DNA from: Planctomycetota bacterium
Lineage (GTDB): Bacteria > Planctomycetota > SZUA-567 > JAKLDR01
DNA: 41,358 bases
Assembly: GCA_022703445.1 (NCBI GenBank)
Contig: JAKLDR010000033.1
Location: 1-41,358, forward strand
Direction: 5' to 3'
Numbering within the stretch: the stretch's first letter is position 1; each line of letters starts with the position of its first letter. The notes below the pieces were generated by a model that did no database searches, had not been told where the DNA came from, and was given only the letters and a program-made list of their open reading frames with translations. The position numbers and the translations under genes are program-made. Shown piece after piece: positions 1-8,660 of this stretch.

Positions 1-663
1 GCGACGGGCGAGCAGCTCCGCTCCCAGCCCGGCCCGGACGGCAGCGAGCCGCTGCTGGCCATCAGCCGCGACGGAGGGCGCCTGGCCGCCGGCGGTGCTA
101 CCGGGCCCATCCGCCTGCTCGACGCCGCCTCCGGGCGCGAGCTGCTGACCGTCGACGGCCACCAGGGCGGCGTCTACGCCCTGGCCTTCAGCCCCGACGG
201 ACGCTGGCTGGCCTCAGGCGGGGCCAAGGACGGCCGGATCGTCATCCGCGACGCGGCCGACGGCCGGGAGCGCCGGGTGATCTCCGGCCTGGTGCACAGC
301 GTCCATGCCCTGGCCTTCAGCCCCGACGGACGGCGGCTGGCCTCGGCCATCGGCGAGGGGGGGCTCAAGGCCTGGGAGGTCCCGGCCGGCCGGCAGGTCT
401 TCGACATGACCGGCCACCAGGGGCAGATCCGGGCGCTGGCCTACAGCGCCGACGGCGAGCGCCTGGTGACCGGCGGCAGCGACCAGGCCCTGCGCATCTG
501 GGACGCGCGCGCCGGCCGCGTGCTCCTGACCGTCGGCGGCCACCGCGGCAAGATCTACGCCCTGGCCTTCAGCCCGGATGGACGCTCGCTGGCCTCCGGC
601 GGCCGCGACAAGACCATCCGCGTCTGGATGACCGACGACTGGCACTTGGCCGCCGGGCGGTGA
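1..663 (+). CDS. WD40-repeat protein, 3' part (5' end outside window)
   Basis: The reading frame is open from the first base and ends at TGA 661-663, so about 220 C-terminal residues are visible. They contain at least four WD40 blades, each with the pattern H-x4-(A/V)-LAFSPDGR-x-LASGG and, in the last ones, a closing (R)IWD or RVWM strand. WD40 blades build a propeller used for protein-protein contacts. In Planctomycetota such blades are often the C-terminal part of Ser/Thr kinases or of repeat-only proteins; which one applies cannot be told because the N-terminus is missing. The protein ends right after the last blade, with a short AAGR tail. The next gene starts 3 bases downstream, so the two are probably cotranscribed. 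Confidence 0.9.
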   Translation, partial: ATGEQLRSQPGPDGSEPLLAISRDGGRLAAGGATGPIRLLDAASGRELLTVDGHQGGVYALAFSPDGRWLASGGAKDGRIVIRDAADGRERRVISGLVHSVHALAFSPDGRRLASAIGEGGLKAWEVPAGRQVFDMTGHQGQIRALAYSADGERLVTGGSDQALRIWDARAGRVLLTVGGHRGKIYALAFSPDGRSLASGGRDKTIRVWMTDDWHLAAGR

Positions 664-666
664 GCG

Positions 667-1503
667 GTGGCTGAAGGCCGGCCGGCCCCGCCGACCTCCC
701 GGCTGACGGTCGGCAACCTGACACGCTTGATCTTCCCGCGACGCAGCCGGCTGGGCTGGGGGATGGCCATCGGCACCGGCTGGGCGCTGGCCGGAACGTT
801 CTACTCTCTCGCCCTGTCGGAAGTGATCGGTGGCGAGTGGGTCCTGCTCCTGGCGTTCGGCCTGGTCAGCCTCCTGCCGGCCGCGCTGCCCATCTATGCC
901 GGCCTTTACGGGCCGGTGGCGCTGGCCGGCGATCGCGCAACCGGGCTCCTGGACGGCCTGAGGCTGACGCTGGTCGACGGGCTCACCCTGCTGCGGGCCT
1001 ACCACCGCAGGACCGTGGTCGCCGGCATGCTGCTATACGCGGCGCTTGTCCCCTGCTGGCTGATCCTGGGCCGGGCGCCTCACCCGCTGATCTTCTCTCC
1101 CTACATGCTCTGGTGTCAGCTGGACAACTCCTGGGCGCTGGCGGCGCCGCGATTCCTGTCCGGCGCGCTCAGCGATGCCGCCACCATCAGCCTGGCCGCA
1201 TCGCTCGGGCTCGGCGCGATGGTCTGGATGCGGAGCCGGGCCTGGGCGGTCATCCTCGGGCCGCTGGGCGCGCTCCTCTTCGGCGCCGCCGGCTCGGGCC
1301 TGGGCTGGGGCATGCTCCTCGGCGCCGACGCCCTTGGGCTGGAATACTATCGGTCCGCCTGGATCGCCGGCGATCCGGCCGAGCCCGGCTACACCCTGCT
1401 GCTCTGGACCTTCTCAGTCGTCTACTCGACCGCCGCCTTCCTCACGGGCCGGGCGGCCCTCGGCGCCGCCGCCCGCAGGCTCGACCGGCTGGTTACGGAC
1501 TAA
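667..1503 (+). CDS. Polytopic membrane protein of unknown function
   Basis: I do not recognise the family with certainty. A GTG start three bases after the WD40 stop gives 278 residues with about six hydrophobic segments (roughly 31-50, 58-80, 116-135, 172-188, 192-220, 242-262). The segment GDRATGLLDGLRLTLVDG between spans two and three vaguely recalls the cytoplasmic loop of ABC-2-type permeases, so a permease role is possible but is only inference; no ATPase gene is next to it. Spacing suggests cotranscription with the WD40 gene. The TAA stop overlaps the stop codon of the opposing FmdB-type gene by four bases (1500-1503). The start has no strong Shine-Dalgarno site, so an internal start near the first membrane segment is also possible. 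Confidence 0.75.
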   Translation: MAEGRPAPPTSRLTVGNLTRLIFPRRSRLGWGMAIGTGWALAGTFYSLALSEVIGGEWVLLLAFGLVSLLPAALPIYAGLYGPVALAGDRATGLLDGLRLTLVDGLTLLRAYHRRTVVAGMLLYAALVPCWLILGRAPHPLIFSPYMLWCQLDNSWALAAPRFLSGALSDAATISLAASLGLGAMVWMRSRAWAVILGPLGALLFGAAGSGLGWGMLLGADALGLEYYRSAWIAGDPAEPGYTLLLWTFSVVYSTAAFLTGRAALGAAARRLDRLVTD

Positions 1504-1826
1504 TCGCCGATCTTCTTCTTCAGGTGCGGCAGCGTGCTACGGTCCCCGGCTTTGACGTACTTGCTCTCCGTGCCGGTGGCGGTGACGTTCTCATAGACAC
1601 CGTTGTCGCGCTTGACCAGCTTGGTGAAGCCCAGGCTCTTGAGGTCCGCGTTGGACTTGGGCGCGCCGATGCCGAAGCTGGCGGTGATGATCCGGTGCAC
1701 TGAGCGGCCGCACTCCGGGCACTTCGCGAGGGCGGCGTCCTTCATGGGCTGCTCGACCTCGAAGGCCGCACCCAGCCTGCAGCCGCAGGCGGCTTCGTCG
1801 GCGTGTTCGTAGGTGTAGGTGGGCAT
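1500..1826 (-). CDS. FmdB-family zinc-ribbon protein
   Basis: This 108-residue protein begins MPTYTYE and has a CxC pair (C14, C16) and a CPEC pair (C36, C39), the usual layout of the small FmdB-type zinc ribbon (MP-x-YEY...C-x2-C...CPECG). FmdB was named as a putative regulator of formamidase expression; the molecular role of most members is unknown. The tail of about 60 residues after the ribbon is basic and polar, as is common in the family. The ATG at 1826 is favoured over an in-frame upstream ATG because GGAGG lies at the right distance before it and because the family starts with MPxY. The stop codon overlaps the stop of the converging membrane-protein gene. An inverted heptad array and a divergent promoter lie upstream. 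Confidence 0.85.
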   Translation of the reverse strand: MPTYTYEHADEAACGCRLGAAFEVEQPMKDAALAKCPECGRSVHRIITASFGIGAPKSNADLKSLGFTKLVKRDNGVYENVTATGTESKYVKAGDRSTLPHLKKKIGD

Positions 1827-1850
1827 GGCTCCGTTCCTCCAACCGCGGGC

Positions 1851-1856
1851 ATTATA
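1851..1856 (-). promoter_or_regulatory. Possible -10 element for the FmdB-type gene
   Basis: The minus strand reads GGTATAATGCC, a perfect TATAAT about 25 bases before the start codon. The region at the -35 distance falls on the edge of the heptad array and does not match TTGACA well, so only the -10 is supported. Confidence 0.4.
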
Positions 1857-1873
1857 CCGCGCTCCGCCGCGCG

Positions 1874-1976
1874 GGGAATGCAGAATTATGAATGCTGAAT
1901 GATGAGTGCAGGAGGAACAGCGCCCGCCGCCCGCCTCGGGTTTCATCCTTCAGCATTCATCATTCCGCATTCCCCC
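1874..1976. repeat. Inverted heptad array A (GAATGNN type)
   Basis: Left arm: five 7-bp units from 1876 (GAATGCA, GAATTAT, GAATGCT, GAATGAT, GAGTGCA). Right arm: 1945-1972, units of the form NNCATTC, whose complement reads GAATGCG, GAATGAT, GAATGCT, GAAGGAT. The arms pair unit by unit, including GGGG/CCCC at the outer ends, around a GC-rich spacer of about 34 bases. The array lies between the divergent FmdB-type and psd genes and just before the psd promoter. Confidence 0.8.
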
Positions 1977-1988
1977 AGGTGCTGTGGT

Positions 1989-2018
1989 TTGACTTGCCGC
2001 CCTCCGGCACGGTATAAT
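1989..2018 (+). promoter_or_regulatory. Sigma-70-type promoter for psd
   Basis: TTGACT (1989-1994), 18-base spacer, TATAAT (2013-2018). The start codon of psd is 26 bases after the -10, with AAGGAGG between them. Confidence 0.7.
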
Positions 2019-2043
2019 CCCCGCCCAAGGAGGCCGGTCAACC

Positions 2044-2721
2044 TTGAAGATCCCGCTTACCGCCCACGGGGCGCCCGAGATGTGCCTGGCCGCGGTGACG
2101 GCCCTGGCCGGCGGCGCCGTGCTCTGGACGCTGCCGGCGCCGTGGCACTGGCTGGCTCTGGTCGCGCCGCTGGGCTTCCTCTACGTCCTGGCCTTCTTCC
2201 GCGACCCGGAGCGCCGCCCGGAGGTCTCCCCTCCCCCGCCCGGCGCGCTGCTCTCGCCGGCCGACGGCCGGATCGACTTCGTCGGCGAGGCCGACGAGCC
2301 GCTCCTGGGCGGCAAGTGCCACAAGGTCAGCATCTTCCTGTCGGTCTTCGACGTGCACCTGAACCGCGCGCCGCTGGCCGGCCGGGTGACGAAGATCGAG
2401 TACCGCCGGGGCGAGTACCTCGACGCCCGCCGGGAGGACTGTTCGGCCCGCAACGAGGCCAACGTGGTGGTCATCACCGGCCGCGCGCCGGACGGTACGG
2501 AGGTGCCGGTGCTCCTGCGGCAGGTCTCCGGGGCCATCGCCCGCCGGATCGTCTGCGCCGTCAAGGAGGGCGACGAACTGTCCGCCGGCGAGCGCTTCGG
2601 CATGATCAAGTTCGGTTCGCGCACAGACATCTGCGTGCCCGCCGGCCGCGGGGTCGAGATCAAAGTCGGCCTCGGCCAGCACGTGGCCGCCGGCCACACC
2701 CTGCTGGGATTGCTCTCGTGA
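2044..2721 (+). CDS. psd: Phosphatidylserine decarboxylase proenzyme, short form
   Basis: Converts phosphatidylserine to phosphatidylethanolamine at the membrane. At 225 residues it is of the short (PSD-A) type. Two N-terminal hydrophobic stretches (about 13-30 and 36-52) are followed by the catalytic part with SPADG (D73), VHLNRAP (H105) and FGSRTD. The bond between G191 and S192 is the expected self-cleavage site that creates the pyruvoyl group; D73, H105 and S192 correspond to the known Asp-His-Ser set for maturation. The TTG start at 2044 is supported by AAGGAGG nine bases upstream and by the exact alignment of the N-terminus. The stop codon overlaps the GTG start of pssA (GTGA), so the two are translationally coupled and act in consecutive steps in the order pssA then psd. 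Confidence 0.93.
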   Translation: MKIPLTAHGAPEMCLAAVTALAGGAVLWTLPAPWHWLALVAPLGFLYVLAFFRDPERRPEVSPPPPGALLSPADGRIDFVGEADEPLLGGKCHKVSIFLSVFDVHLNRAPLAGRVTKIEYRRGEYLDARREDCSARNEANVVVITGRAPDGTEVPVLLRQVSGAIARRIVCAVKEGDELSAGERFGMIKFGSRTDICVPAGRGVEIKVGLGQHVAAGHTLLGLLS

Positions 2722-3620
2722 GGCGGGTGCGGGCGGTCCCGACGCTGCTGACCCTGGCCAACCTGATCTGCGGCTTCGGCTCGATCACCATGGCCGTCCG
2801 GGCCATCTCCGAGCCGGGGGCCGGCTACCTGGAGACGGCCGTCTGGCTGATCGCCCTGGCCATGGTCTTCGACCTGCTCGATGGCCGCGTGGCGCGCATG
2901 ACCGGGCTGACCTCGCGCTTCGGCGCGGAGCTCGACTCCCTGGCCGACGTGGTCTCCTTCGGCGTGGCCCCGGCGGTCCTGGCCATGGTCCTGCTCAAGC
3001 GGCACCTGGGGCTGGACGACACCGGCCGCCCGGCGGAACACCTGCTCCAGCGGTTCTGCTGGTTCATGCTGGCCCTCTACGTGGCCGCCGCGGCGGTCCG
3101 CCTGGCGCGCTACAACGTGGAAGCCACCGACACCGACAGCGGCGGGGCCAATGCCAAGTCCAAGGGCAAGGAGTACTTCACCGGCCTGCCCAGCCCGGCC
3201 GCCGCCGGCATGGCGGTCAGCCCGGTGCTCGTCCACCTCTGGCTCCAGCGCCTCCGCGAGGAGATCCTGGGCGCGGAAACCAAGGCGGTCCTCGCCAGGA
3301 TTTTCGCCATCGGCCTGCCCGTGCTGATGCTCGGGCTGGCCTGGCTGATGATCAGCCGGGTGCGCTACCTGCACGTCGGCAACTGGCTCTCGGCCCGCAA
3401 GCAGAAGCTGGTCCCGGTGATGATGTTGATCGCCCTGCTGGTGCTGGCCGCGGTCTTCCGGGACAAGGTCCCGTGCCTGGCTGTGAGCATCTACGTGATC
3501 GGCGGACTGGTCTGGGACCTGGGCCGGCGCATGGCCAACGCCCGCGCCCGCCGGAAGCTGCTGGGGCCGGGAGCCGGCGGGATCGCCCCGGATGGATCAG
3601 GCAAGCCGCCCTCGGCCTGA
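2718..3620 (+). CDS. pssA: CDP-diacylglycerol-serine O-phosphatidyltransferase
   Basis: Makes phosphatidylserine from CDP-diacylglycerol and serine, the substrate of the psd product. The CDP-alcohol phosphatidyltransferase signature DG-x2-AR-x8-G-x3-D-x3-D is complete at residues 55-77 (D55, G56, A59, R60, G69, D73, D77). The protein has 300 residues, several hydrophobic spans and a conserved FTGLPSPAAAG segment around residue 155 typical of PssA. The start is GTG 2718, overlapping the psd stop; the same frame is open far upstream, but that region is the psd gene read in another frame. The 3' end overlaps the next gene by 29 bases. Confidence 0.93.
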   Translation: MRRVRAVPTLLTLANLICGFGSITMAVRAISEPGAGYLETAVWLIALAMVFDLLDGRVARMTGLTSRFGAELDSLADVVSFGVAPAVLAMVLLKRHLGLDDTGRPAEHLLQRFCWFMLALYVAAAAVRLARYNVEATDTDSGGANAKSKGKEYFTGLPSPAAAGMAVSPVLVHLWLQRLREEILGAETKAVLARIFAIGLPVLMLGLAWLMISRVRYLHVGNWLSARKQKLVPVMMLIALLVLAAVFRDKVPCLAVSIYVIGGLVWDLGRRMANARARRKLLGPGAGGIAPDGSGKPPSA

Positions 3621-4035
3621 GCCCGGCGGCCCGTGGTACGCGGCCGGGCTGGCTTTCGAGTGCCAGCGCTGCCGCAAGTGCTGCGGGGGCGAGCCGGGCT
3701 ACGTCTGGATCGACGAAACCGAACTCGGCCGGCTGGCCGCCGAAATGGGCCTCAACCCCCAGCACTTCCGCTCCGCCTACTGCCGGAAGGTCTTCGGCCG
3801 GATCTCGCTGCGCGAGCGCGCGGACGGCGACTGCGTCCTGCTCGGGCCGGAGGGCTGCACCGTCTACGCCTCCCGGCCGCTGCAGTGCCGGACCTTCCCC
3901 TTCTGGCCGGAGCACGTCGAGTCGCCGGAGGCCTGGGAGCGCCTGGCCCAAAGCTGCCCGGGCGTGAACCGCGGGCGGGTCCACCCCGCCGGAGAGATCG
4001 AGGCGGCGAAGGCCGGAAGGCCCGGTGCCGGATGA
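3592..4035 (+). CDS. YkgJ-family cysteine-cluster protein
   Basis: 147 residues with the CxRCRKCCGG cluster (C24, C27, C30, C31) followed by further cysteines in YCRKVFG, GDC, GCTVY, QCRTFPFWP and SCPG. This is the pattern of the YkgJ/UPF0153 family, in which the cysteines are thought to bind a metal or an Fe-S cluster. The reaction is unknown. The ATG lies inside the end of pssA (29-base overlap, other frame), so expression is tied to phospholipid synthesis genes. The clustering is consistent with a membrane-lipid-linked function, but that is inference only. Confidence 0.85.
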   Translation: MDQASRPRPEPGGPWYAAGLAFECQRCRKCCGGEPGYVWIDETELGRLAAEMGLNPQHFRSAYCRKVFGRISLRERADGDCVLLGPEGCTVYASRPLQCRTFPFWPEHVESPEAWERLAQSCPGVNRGRVHPAGEIEAAKAGRPGAG

Positions 4036-4106
4036 ACCGGCGCGGCGCGGCGAGCCCCGTCCCTCTCGAGCCCCTCATGCGCCTGGCGCGCGCGGGACTC
4101 TGACCC

Positions 4107-7100
4107 ATGTACAAGCATCGCGAGGCCGACCTGCTCTTCGCGCGGCTGGCGCTGCTGGAGCGGCTGGTCTCGCCCTCGCAGATCCAGAAGGCCATGGGCC
4201 TCCTCCGGCGCATCGCCGAGGCCGGCGGCACTCCCCCGACCATCGGCGAAGTTCTGGTCGGAGAGAAGCTGCTCAGCGAAGAGCAGAGCCGGGGCCTGGC
4301 CGCGCGCCTGGCCGAGGCCAACCAGGCCATCACCGACGCGCAGGCCGGGCTGCACGAGGTCCCCCGCCGGGTCGGCCGCTATGAGCTGCTCGAACGCATC
4401 GGCCGCGGCGGCATGGGCGCGGTCTACCGGGCGCGCCAGCTCAACATGGACCGGGTGGTGGCGCTGAAGGTCCTCGCCCCCCACCTGACCCGCGACGCCA
4501 AGTACATCCGGCAGTTCATCCGCGAGGCCCGCGCCGCGGGGCAGATCAACCACGCCAACATCGTGGCGGTCCACGAGGTCGGCGAGGCCGACGGGCACTT
4601 CTTCATCTGCATGGAGTACGTCCAGGGCCGGACGCTCAGCCGCGAGCTGCTGGCCCGGCGGCGCATCCCGCCCGCCGAGGTGCTGGACTACGCCGCCCAG
4701 GTGGCCGAGGCCCTGGCGGCCGCGGAGAAGTCCGGCGTCGTCCACCGGGACATCAAGCCCGACAACCTGATCCGCACCCCCAAGGGGCAGATCAAGGTCA
4801 CCGACCTGGGCCTGGCCAAGCGCCTGTCCGACGTGACCTCCGCCAGCCAGACCGGCTGGGCCTGCGGCACCCCCTACTACATGGCCCCCGAGCAGGCCCG
4901 CGACTCGCGCAAGGTCGACACCCGCTCGGACATCTACTCGCTGGGTGCGACCCTCTACCACCTGGCCACCGGCAGGCTGCCCTTCGAGGGCAACAGCTCG
5001 GTGGAGGTGCTGATGCACGCCGCCACCGACCGGCTGGTGCCACCGGCGATTCTGTGCCCGGAGGTGCCCCAGGCCCTCTCCGATCTGATCGAACGGATGA
5101 TGGCCCGCGAGCCGGAAAACCGCCCGCAGACCGCGGCCGCCCTGATCGGCGAGATCGCCGCCTGCCGCGGGGAGGTGGAACTGGAGGCCACGGGGCGCGG
5201 TTCCGCCCGCACGCCGCGGCACCAGTCGGTCCGCGGCCCCGGCGGGGCTGCCACCCAGGCCGGGCCGCCGGGCATGCTGCTCACCGCGGTCTGGGCGGCC
5301 GCGGCCCTGGCCGTGACCGGGGTGGTGGTCGAACTGGTCGTTCCGACCGGGCAGGGCGCGGTCCGGCCGGCCCCGGACCAACCGCCGGTCCGGCCGCAGC
5401 CCGACGTCCAGCCCCCCCCTCCCCTGCCCCCCGGCATGAAGCCCGAGGAGGTCCGCCGGGACGCCGCCATGCACGAGCTCTTCGGACGGATGCGCGCGGC
5501 CCTGGCCGATCCGCAGGCCGCCGGGTGGACCCGCCTGGCGGCGGAGTGCGATACCGCCCTGCCCTCGGCCGGCCGCTGGGCGCCGGTCCTGGAGCGCTCG
5601 CGCGCCGACTTAGTCTCCCGGGCCGAGTCGCTGGCCATCGAGGAGCTCGACCGCCGCCGCTGGCTGGCCGCCGAGGCCGCCGCCTGGGGCCGCTCCGCCG
5701 AGGCCCTGGCCCGCCTCGAGGAGTTCGCCCGGGCCTGGCCGGGCACGGCAGCGGCCGCCAATGCCCTCACCGAGCGGACCGCCCTGGACGAGCGCTCCGC
5801 CCGCCAGAAGGCCGACGCCGAGGCGATCTTCGCCGCCTGGCTGGCCGCCGAGCGCTTCGACCGCGCCGCCGAGCTCGTCGCCGCCGTGCCTCCCGAGGGT
5901 CCGCGCGGCGCCCGCCTGGCCTCGGAGTTGGCCGCGTCCCGGCGGGCATCCGAGGAGCGGACCGCGGCGCTGCACCAGGAGCGCGCGGCGCTGGCCGCCA
6001 AGCTCGCAGCCATCGAGAGATCCCTGGCCGTCTGGGACTTCGCCTCCGCGCAGGACCAGGCCGAGAAAGCCTGCGCGCTCCTGCCGGCGAGGAGCCCCAC
6101 CCGCCGGCGGCTCGAACTCATCGGTGCCCGCGCCGTGGCCCTCGGGCAGTTCCGCGCACGACTCTGCGAACGCCTCAACTCCATGACCAGGCCGCTGGCC
6201 GACACCCAGTTCGCCGACAAGCCCCTGGGCATGTCCGTGGCCTCGGCCGACGAGCGCGGCATCCGCCTGGCGACGCCCGAGGCGGAGGGAGTCTCCACCC
6301 AGAAGTCCTGGGCGGCCCTCTCCGCCGTCGAGCGCTGGAAGCTGGCGTCCGCCGTGGCCCGGCCGAGGAGCCAGGAGGACCTAGCCGGGCTGGCCCTGCT
6401 CTGCATCGGAGCCGGCCGGACCGCCGACGCCGCCCGCTACCTGGACGAGGCCGAGAAGTTCGGCGGCGGCAACGCCACCCACCGCGAGGAACTGGCCCTG
6501 CTTGCCGCCGGCGACGCCGAGGCCGAGGCCGAGCGCCAGGAGGCCTCCATCCGCCGCCACCTGGCCGAGGGCCACCCGGCAGAGGCCCTGACCGGGATCG
6601 GCCGCCTCCTGACCAGGCTCCGCCAGACCGCCTGGGTCGCGGCGCGCTCCACCATACTCGAGCGGCTGGCCGAGTCGGCCGAGGGCGACTGCGCCGCCTC
6701 AGGGCTGTTCTCCGGACGCGCCCGCGAGCTCCCCCCCGGATGGTTCCGCGTGGAGTACGACTTCGCGGGGCCGGCCGCGGCCCTCGACTGGCAGCAGACG
6801 GAGCCGGCCGGTGACGGCCCGGCGCGCCTGGTGTGGCTCAGGGAGTTCGCCGGGGAATTCACGGCGCGATTCTCCCTGTCGGGGGAGTTCGCCGGTGCCC
6901 GGCTGGTGCTGGCGCCCAGGCCGGAGGGGTCCGGCGCGCCCCTGCGCTTCGGACGCAATGGGCCGGAAGAGCCGCCCGCCGGCCCGGAGACCGCGGCCGC
7001 AGGCGCCGGGCCCGGCACGCCCGCGGCCGGAGCGCTGGCCGACGGCATGGAACTGGGGCTGAGCGGCGGTGAACTCCTCTGGCGCACCCCGGACGGCTCC

Positions 7101-7541
7101 GGCCGGTTCCGGTTGCCGGCGGCCACGCTCGACGCCCTGGCCTCCCGGCGCATCACCGGCTGGGGGCTGATCCTGGAGATGCCCGCGGGCGGCGCCGGGG
7201 CGGTCTCGGCCCGCCTGGACTGCCGGCTGTCGGCCGCCCAGCAGAAGCTCCTGGCCGAGAGCCGGACCAAGCTGGCCGCCGAGCAGTACAGCCGGGCCAT
7301 GCGCCTGACCGACCCGCTGCTCCGCGCCGGCGACCTGCGCCGGATGGCCACGGAGCACCGCGACTCAGGACCGATGGCCGCCGCCGCGGAGATGGACCGC
7401 GCCAGGGCGCTGCTCGAGGCCGGCCAGAGCGCCGAGGCCCGCTGGGCGGTCGAGGAGTTCATGGCGGCCTACCCGTCGCAGAGCGCCCTCTTCCCGGACG
7501 CCCGCCGGCTGCTGGCCAGGATCATCGGACGGGAGCGATAG
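4107..7541 (+). CDS. Membrane-anchored Ser/Thr protein kinase with large extracytoplasmic region
   Basis: 1144 residues. Residues 5-72 form a helical domain resembling the N-terminal T2SSE/GspE-like helper found before some planctomycete kinases. The kinase domain (about 91-350) is complete: glycine loop GRGGMG (99-104), VALK lysine K121, HRDIKPDN (213-220), APE (260-262) and a DIYSLG segment. The magnesium motif is DLG (233-235) instead of DFG, a common bacterial variant. A membrane span follows at about 390-412, then a proline-rich linker (413-445). The remaining 700 residues should be outside the cytoplasm; they are Ala/Glu/Arg-rich with TPR- or coiled-coil-like helices (about 450-700 and 1080-1144) and a beta-rich part (about 860-1000). 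This is the design of a sensor kinase. The ligand is unknown. It is the last gene of the psd-pssA cluster. Confidence 0.92.
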   Translation: MYKHREADLLFARLALLERLVSPSQIQKAMGLLRRIAEAGGTPPTIGEVLVGEKLLSEEQSRGLAARLAEANQAITDAQAGLHEVPRRVGRYELLERIGRGGMGAVYRARQLNMDRVVALKVLAPHLTRDAKYIRQFIREARAAGQINHANIVAVHEVGEADGHFFICMEYVQGRTLSRELLARRRIPPAEVLDYAAQVAEALAAAEKSGVVHRDIKPDNLIRTPKGQIKVTDLGLAKRLSDVTSASQTGWACGTPYYMAPEQARDSRKVDTRSDIYSLGATLYHLATGRLPFEGNSSVEVLMHAATDRLVPPAILCPEVPQALSDLIERMMAREPENRPQTAAALIGEIAACRGEVELEATGRGSARTPRHQSVRGPGGAATQAGPPGMLLTAVWAAAALAVTGVVVELVVPTGQGAVRPAPDQPPVRPQPDVQPPPPLPPGMKPEEVRRDAAMHELFGRMRAALADPQAAGWTRLAAECDTALPSAGRWAPVLERSRADLVSRAESLAIEELDRRRWLAAEAAAWGRSAEALARLEEFARAWPGTAAAANALTERTALDERSARQKADAEAIFAAWLAAERFDRAAELVAAVPPEGPRGARLASELAASRRASEERTAALHQERAALAAKLAAIERSLAVWDFASAQDQAEKACALLPARSPTRRRLELIGARAVALGQFRARLCERLNSMTRPLADTQFADKPLGMSVASADERGIRLATPEAEGVSTQKSWAALSAVERWKLASAVARPRSQEDLAGLALLCIGAGRTADAARYLDEAEKFGGGNATHREELALLAAGDAEAEAERQEASIRRHLAEGHPAEALTGIGRLLTRLRQTAWVAARSTILERLAESAEGDCAASGLFSGRARELPPGWFRVEYDFAGPAAALDWQQTEPAGDGPARLVWLREFAGEFTARFSLSGEFAGARLVLAPRPEGSGAPLRFGRNGPEEPPAGPETAAAGAGPGTPAAGALADGMELGLSGGELLWRTPDGSGRFRLPAATLDALASRRITGWGLILEMPAGGAGAVSARLDCRLSAAQQKLLAESRTKLAAEQYSRAMRLTDPLLRAGDLRRMATEHRDSGPMAAAAEMDRARALLEAGQSAEARWAVEEFMAAYPSQSALFPDARRLLARIIGRER

Positions 7542-7625
7542 GCTCGCCTCCGGCGGCAAGACCAGCGGCCCAAGCTCTATCGACAGATCCGCCAGGATAC
7601 CCAGATGGCTGACTTGCTGGGGACG

Positions 7626-8561
7626 CTACATCCCCAGGCGCTTCCGGAAGTAAGGGATGGTCTTCTCCAGACCTTCGCGCCGTGACACCTTCGGCTCCCA
7701 GCCTAGCAGACGCTTGGCCAGCGAGATATCCGGACGCCTCAGGTGCGGATCGTCGACGGGCATGGGCTTGTAGACGATCTGGCTCCGGGACCCGGTGAGC
7801 TCAATGATCTCCTTGGCGAAGTCCAGGATGCTGACCTCGTCGGGGTTGCCGATGTTCACCGGCTCGGGGTAGTCGCTCTCCAGCAGCTTGGTGATGCCCG
7901 CGATCAGGTCGGAGACGTAGCAGAACGATCGGGTCTGCTCGCCGCGGCCGAAGACGGTGATGGGTTCGTTGCGGAGCGCCTGGCAGACGAACGCCGGCAG
8001 GGCCCGGCCGTCCTCCAGGCGCATCCGCGGGCCGTAGGTGTTGAAGATGCGGACCAGGTGGGTGCGCAGGCCGTGATAGCGGTGGTAGGCCATGGTGATG
8101 GCCTCGGCGAAGCGCTTGGCCTCGTCGTAGACCCCGCGCGGCCCGATGGGGTTGACGTGGCCCCAGTAGTCCTCCTTCTGCGGGTGGACCTGGGGATCGC
8201 CGTACACCTCGCTGGTCGAGGCCTGCAGGAAGCGCGCGCCCTTGGCCTTGGCCAGGCCCAGGGCGTTGTGGGTCCCGAGCGACCCGACCTTGAGCGTCTG
8301 GATGGGCAGCTTGGCGTAGTCTATGGGGCTGGCCGGCGAGGCGAAGTGCAGCACCGCGTCGACCGGGCCGTCGATCTCTATGTGCGTGGAGACGTTGTGT
8401 TCGATGAGCGTGAAACGCCGGTTGCCGGCCAGGTGCGCGAGGTTTCCCCGCGATCCGGTGATGAAGTTGTCGATGCCCACGACCTCATCGCCGCGGGCCA
8501 TGTAGTGGTCGACCAGGTGCGAGCCCAGGAAGCCAGCCGCTCCGGTTATGACGACTCTCAT
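7626..8561 (-). CDS. uxs: UDP-glucuronate decarboxylase (UDP-xylose synthase)
   Basis: A short-chain (extended SDR) NAD-dependent enzyme of 311 residues. GAAGFLGSH (7-15) is the dinucleotide-binding loop; T116 in ASTSEVYGD and Y145-x3-K149 in VYDEAK form the catalytic set. The combination of [10 protein letters not shown], the [15 protein letters not shown] segment and [10 protein letters not shown] is characteristic of UDP-glucuronate decarboxylase rather than of UDP-glucose epimerase. The product, UDP-xylose, feeds polysaccharide or LPS synthesis. The ATG at 8561 is chosen because GGAGGT precedes it and the Rossmann fold starts there; an in-frame extension of ten residues has no ribosome site. 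Convergent with the kinase gene. Confidence 0.9.
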   Translation of the reverse strand: MRVVITGAAGFLGSHLVDHYMARGDEVVGIDNFITGSRGNLAHLAGNRRFTLIEHNVSTHIEIDGPVDAVLHFASPASPIDYAKLPIQTLKVGSLGTHNALGLAKAKGARFLQASTSEVYGDPQVHPQKEDYWGHVNPIGPRGVYDEAKRFAEAITMAYHRYHGLRTHLVRIFNTYGPRMRLEDGRALPAFVCQALRNEPITVFGRGEQTRSFCYVSDLIAGITKLLESDYPEPVNIGNPDEVSILDFAKEIIELTGSRSQIVYKPMPVDDPHLRRPDISLAKRLLGWEPKVSRREGLEKTIPYFRKRLGM

Positions 8562-8580
8562 GGAGCCACCTCCGGAGGGC

Positions 8581-8608
8581 AGTGTAACCATCCCGCCGCC
8601 GATTTCAA
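8581..8608 (-). promoter_or_regulatory. Sigma-70-type promoter for the UDP-glucuronate decarboxylase gene
   Basis: On the minus strand: TTGAAA (8608-8603), 16-base spacer, TACACT (8586-8581). Predicted start of transcription is about 12 bases before the ATG, just enough to carry the GGAGGT site. Confidence 0.55.
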
Positions 8609-8660
8609 GAATTCGGGGATGACGTCGGCCGTTGCCGCGACGCTCGCCGCTGGCCTCCCG

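Noticed and set aside
1899..2717. N-terminal extension of PssA from an upstream ATG in the same frame
   Set aside because: The region is the psd gene read in another frame; the GTG at 2718 aligns with the family start.
4032..4103. A 23-codon ORF (ATG overlapping the YkgJ-like stop) before the kinase gene
   Set aside because: Very short, Arg/Pro-rich, no ribosome site and no recognisable feature; likely chance in GC-rich DNA.
7542..7625. Gap between the kinase and UDP-glucuronate decarboxylase genes examined for a terminator or small RNA
   Set aside because: No convincing stem or promoter was seen.
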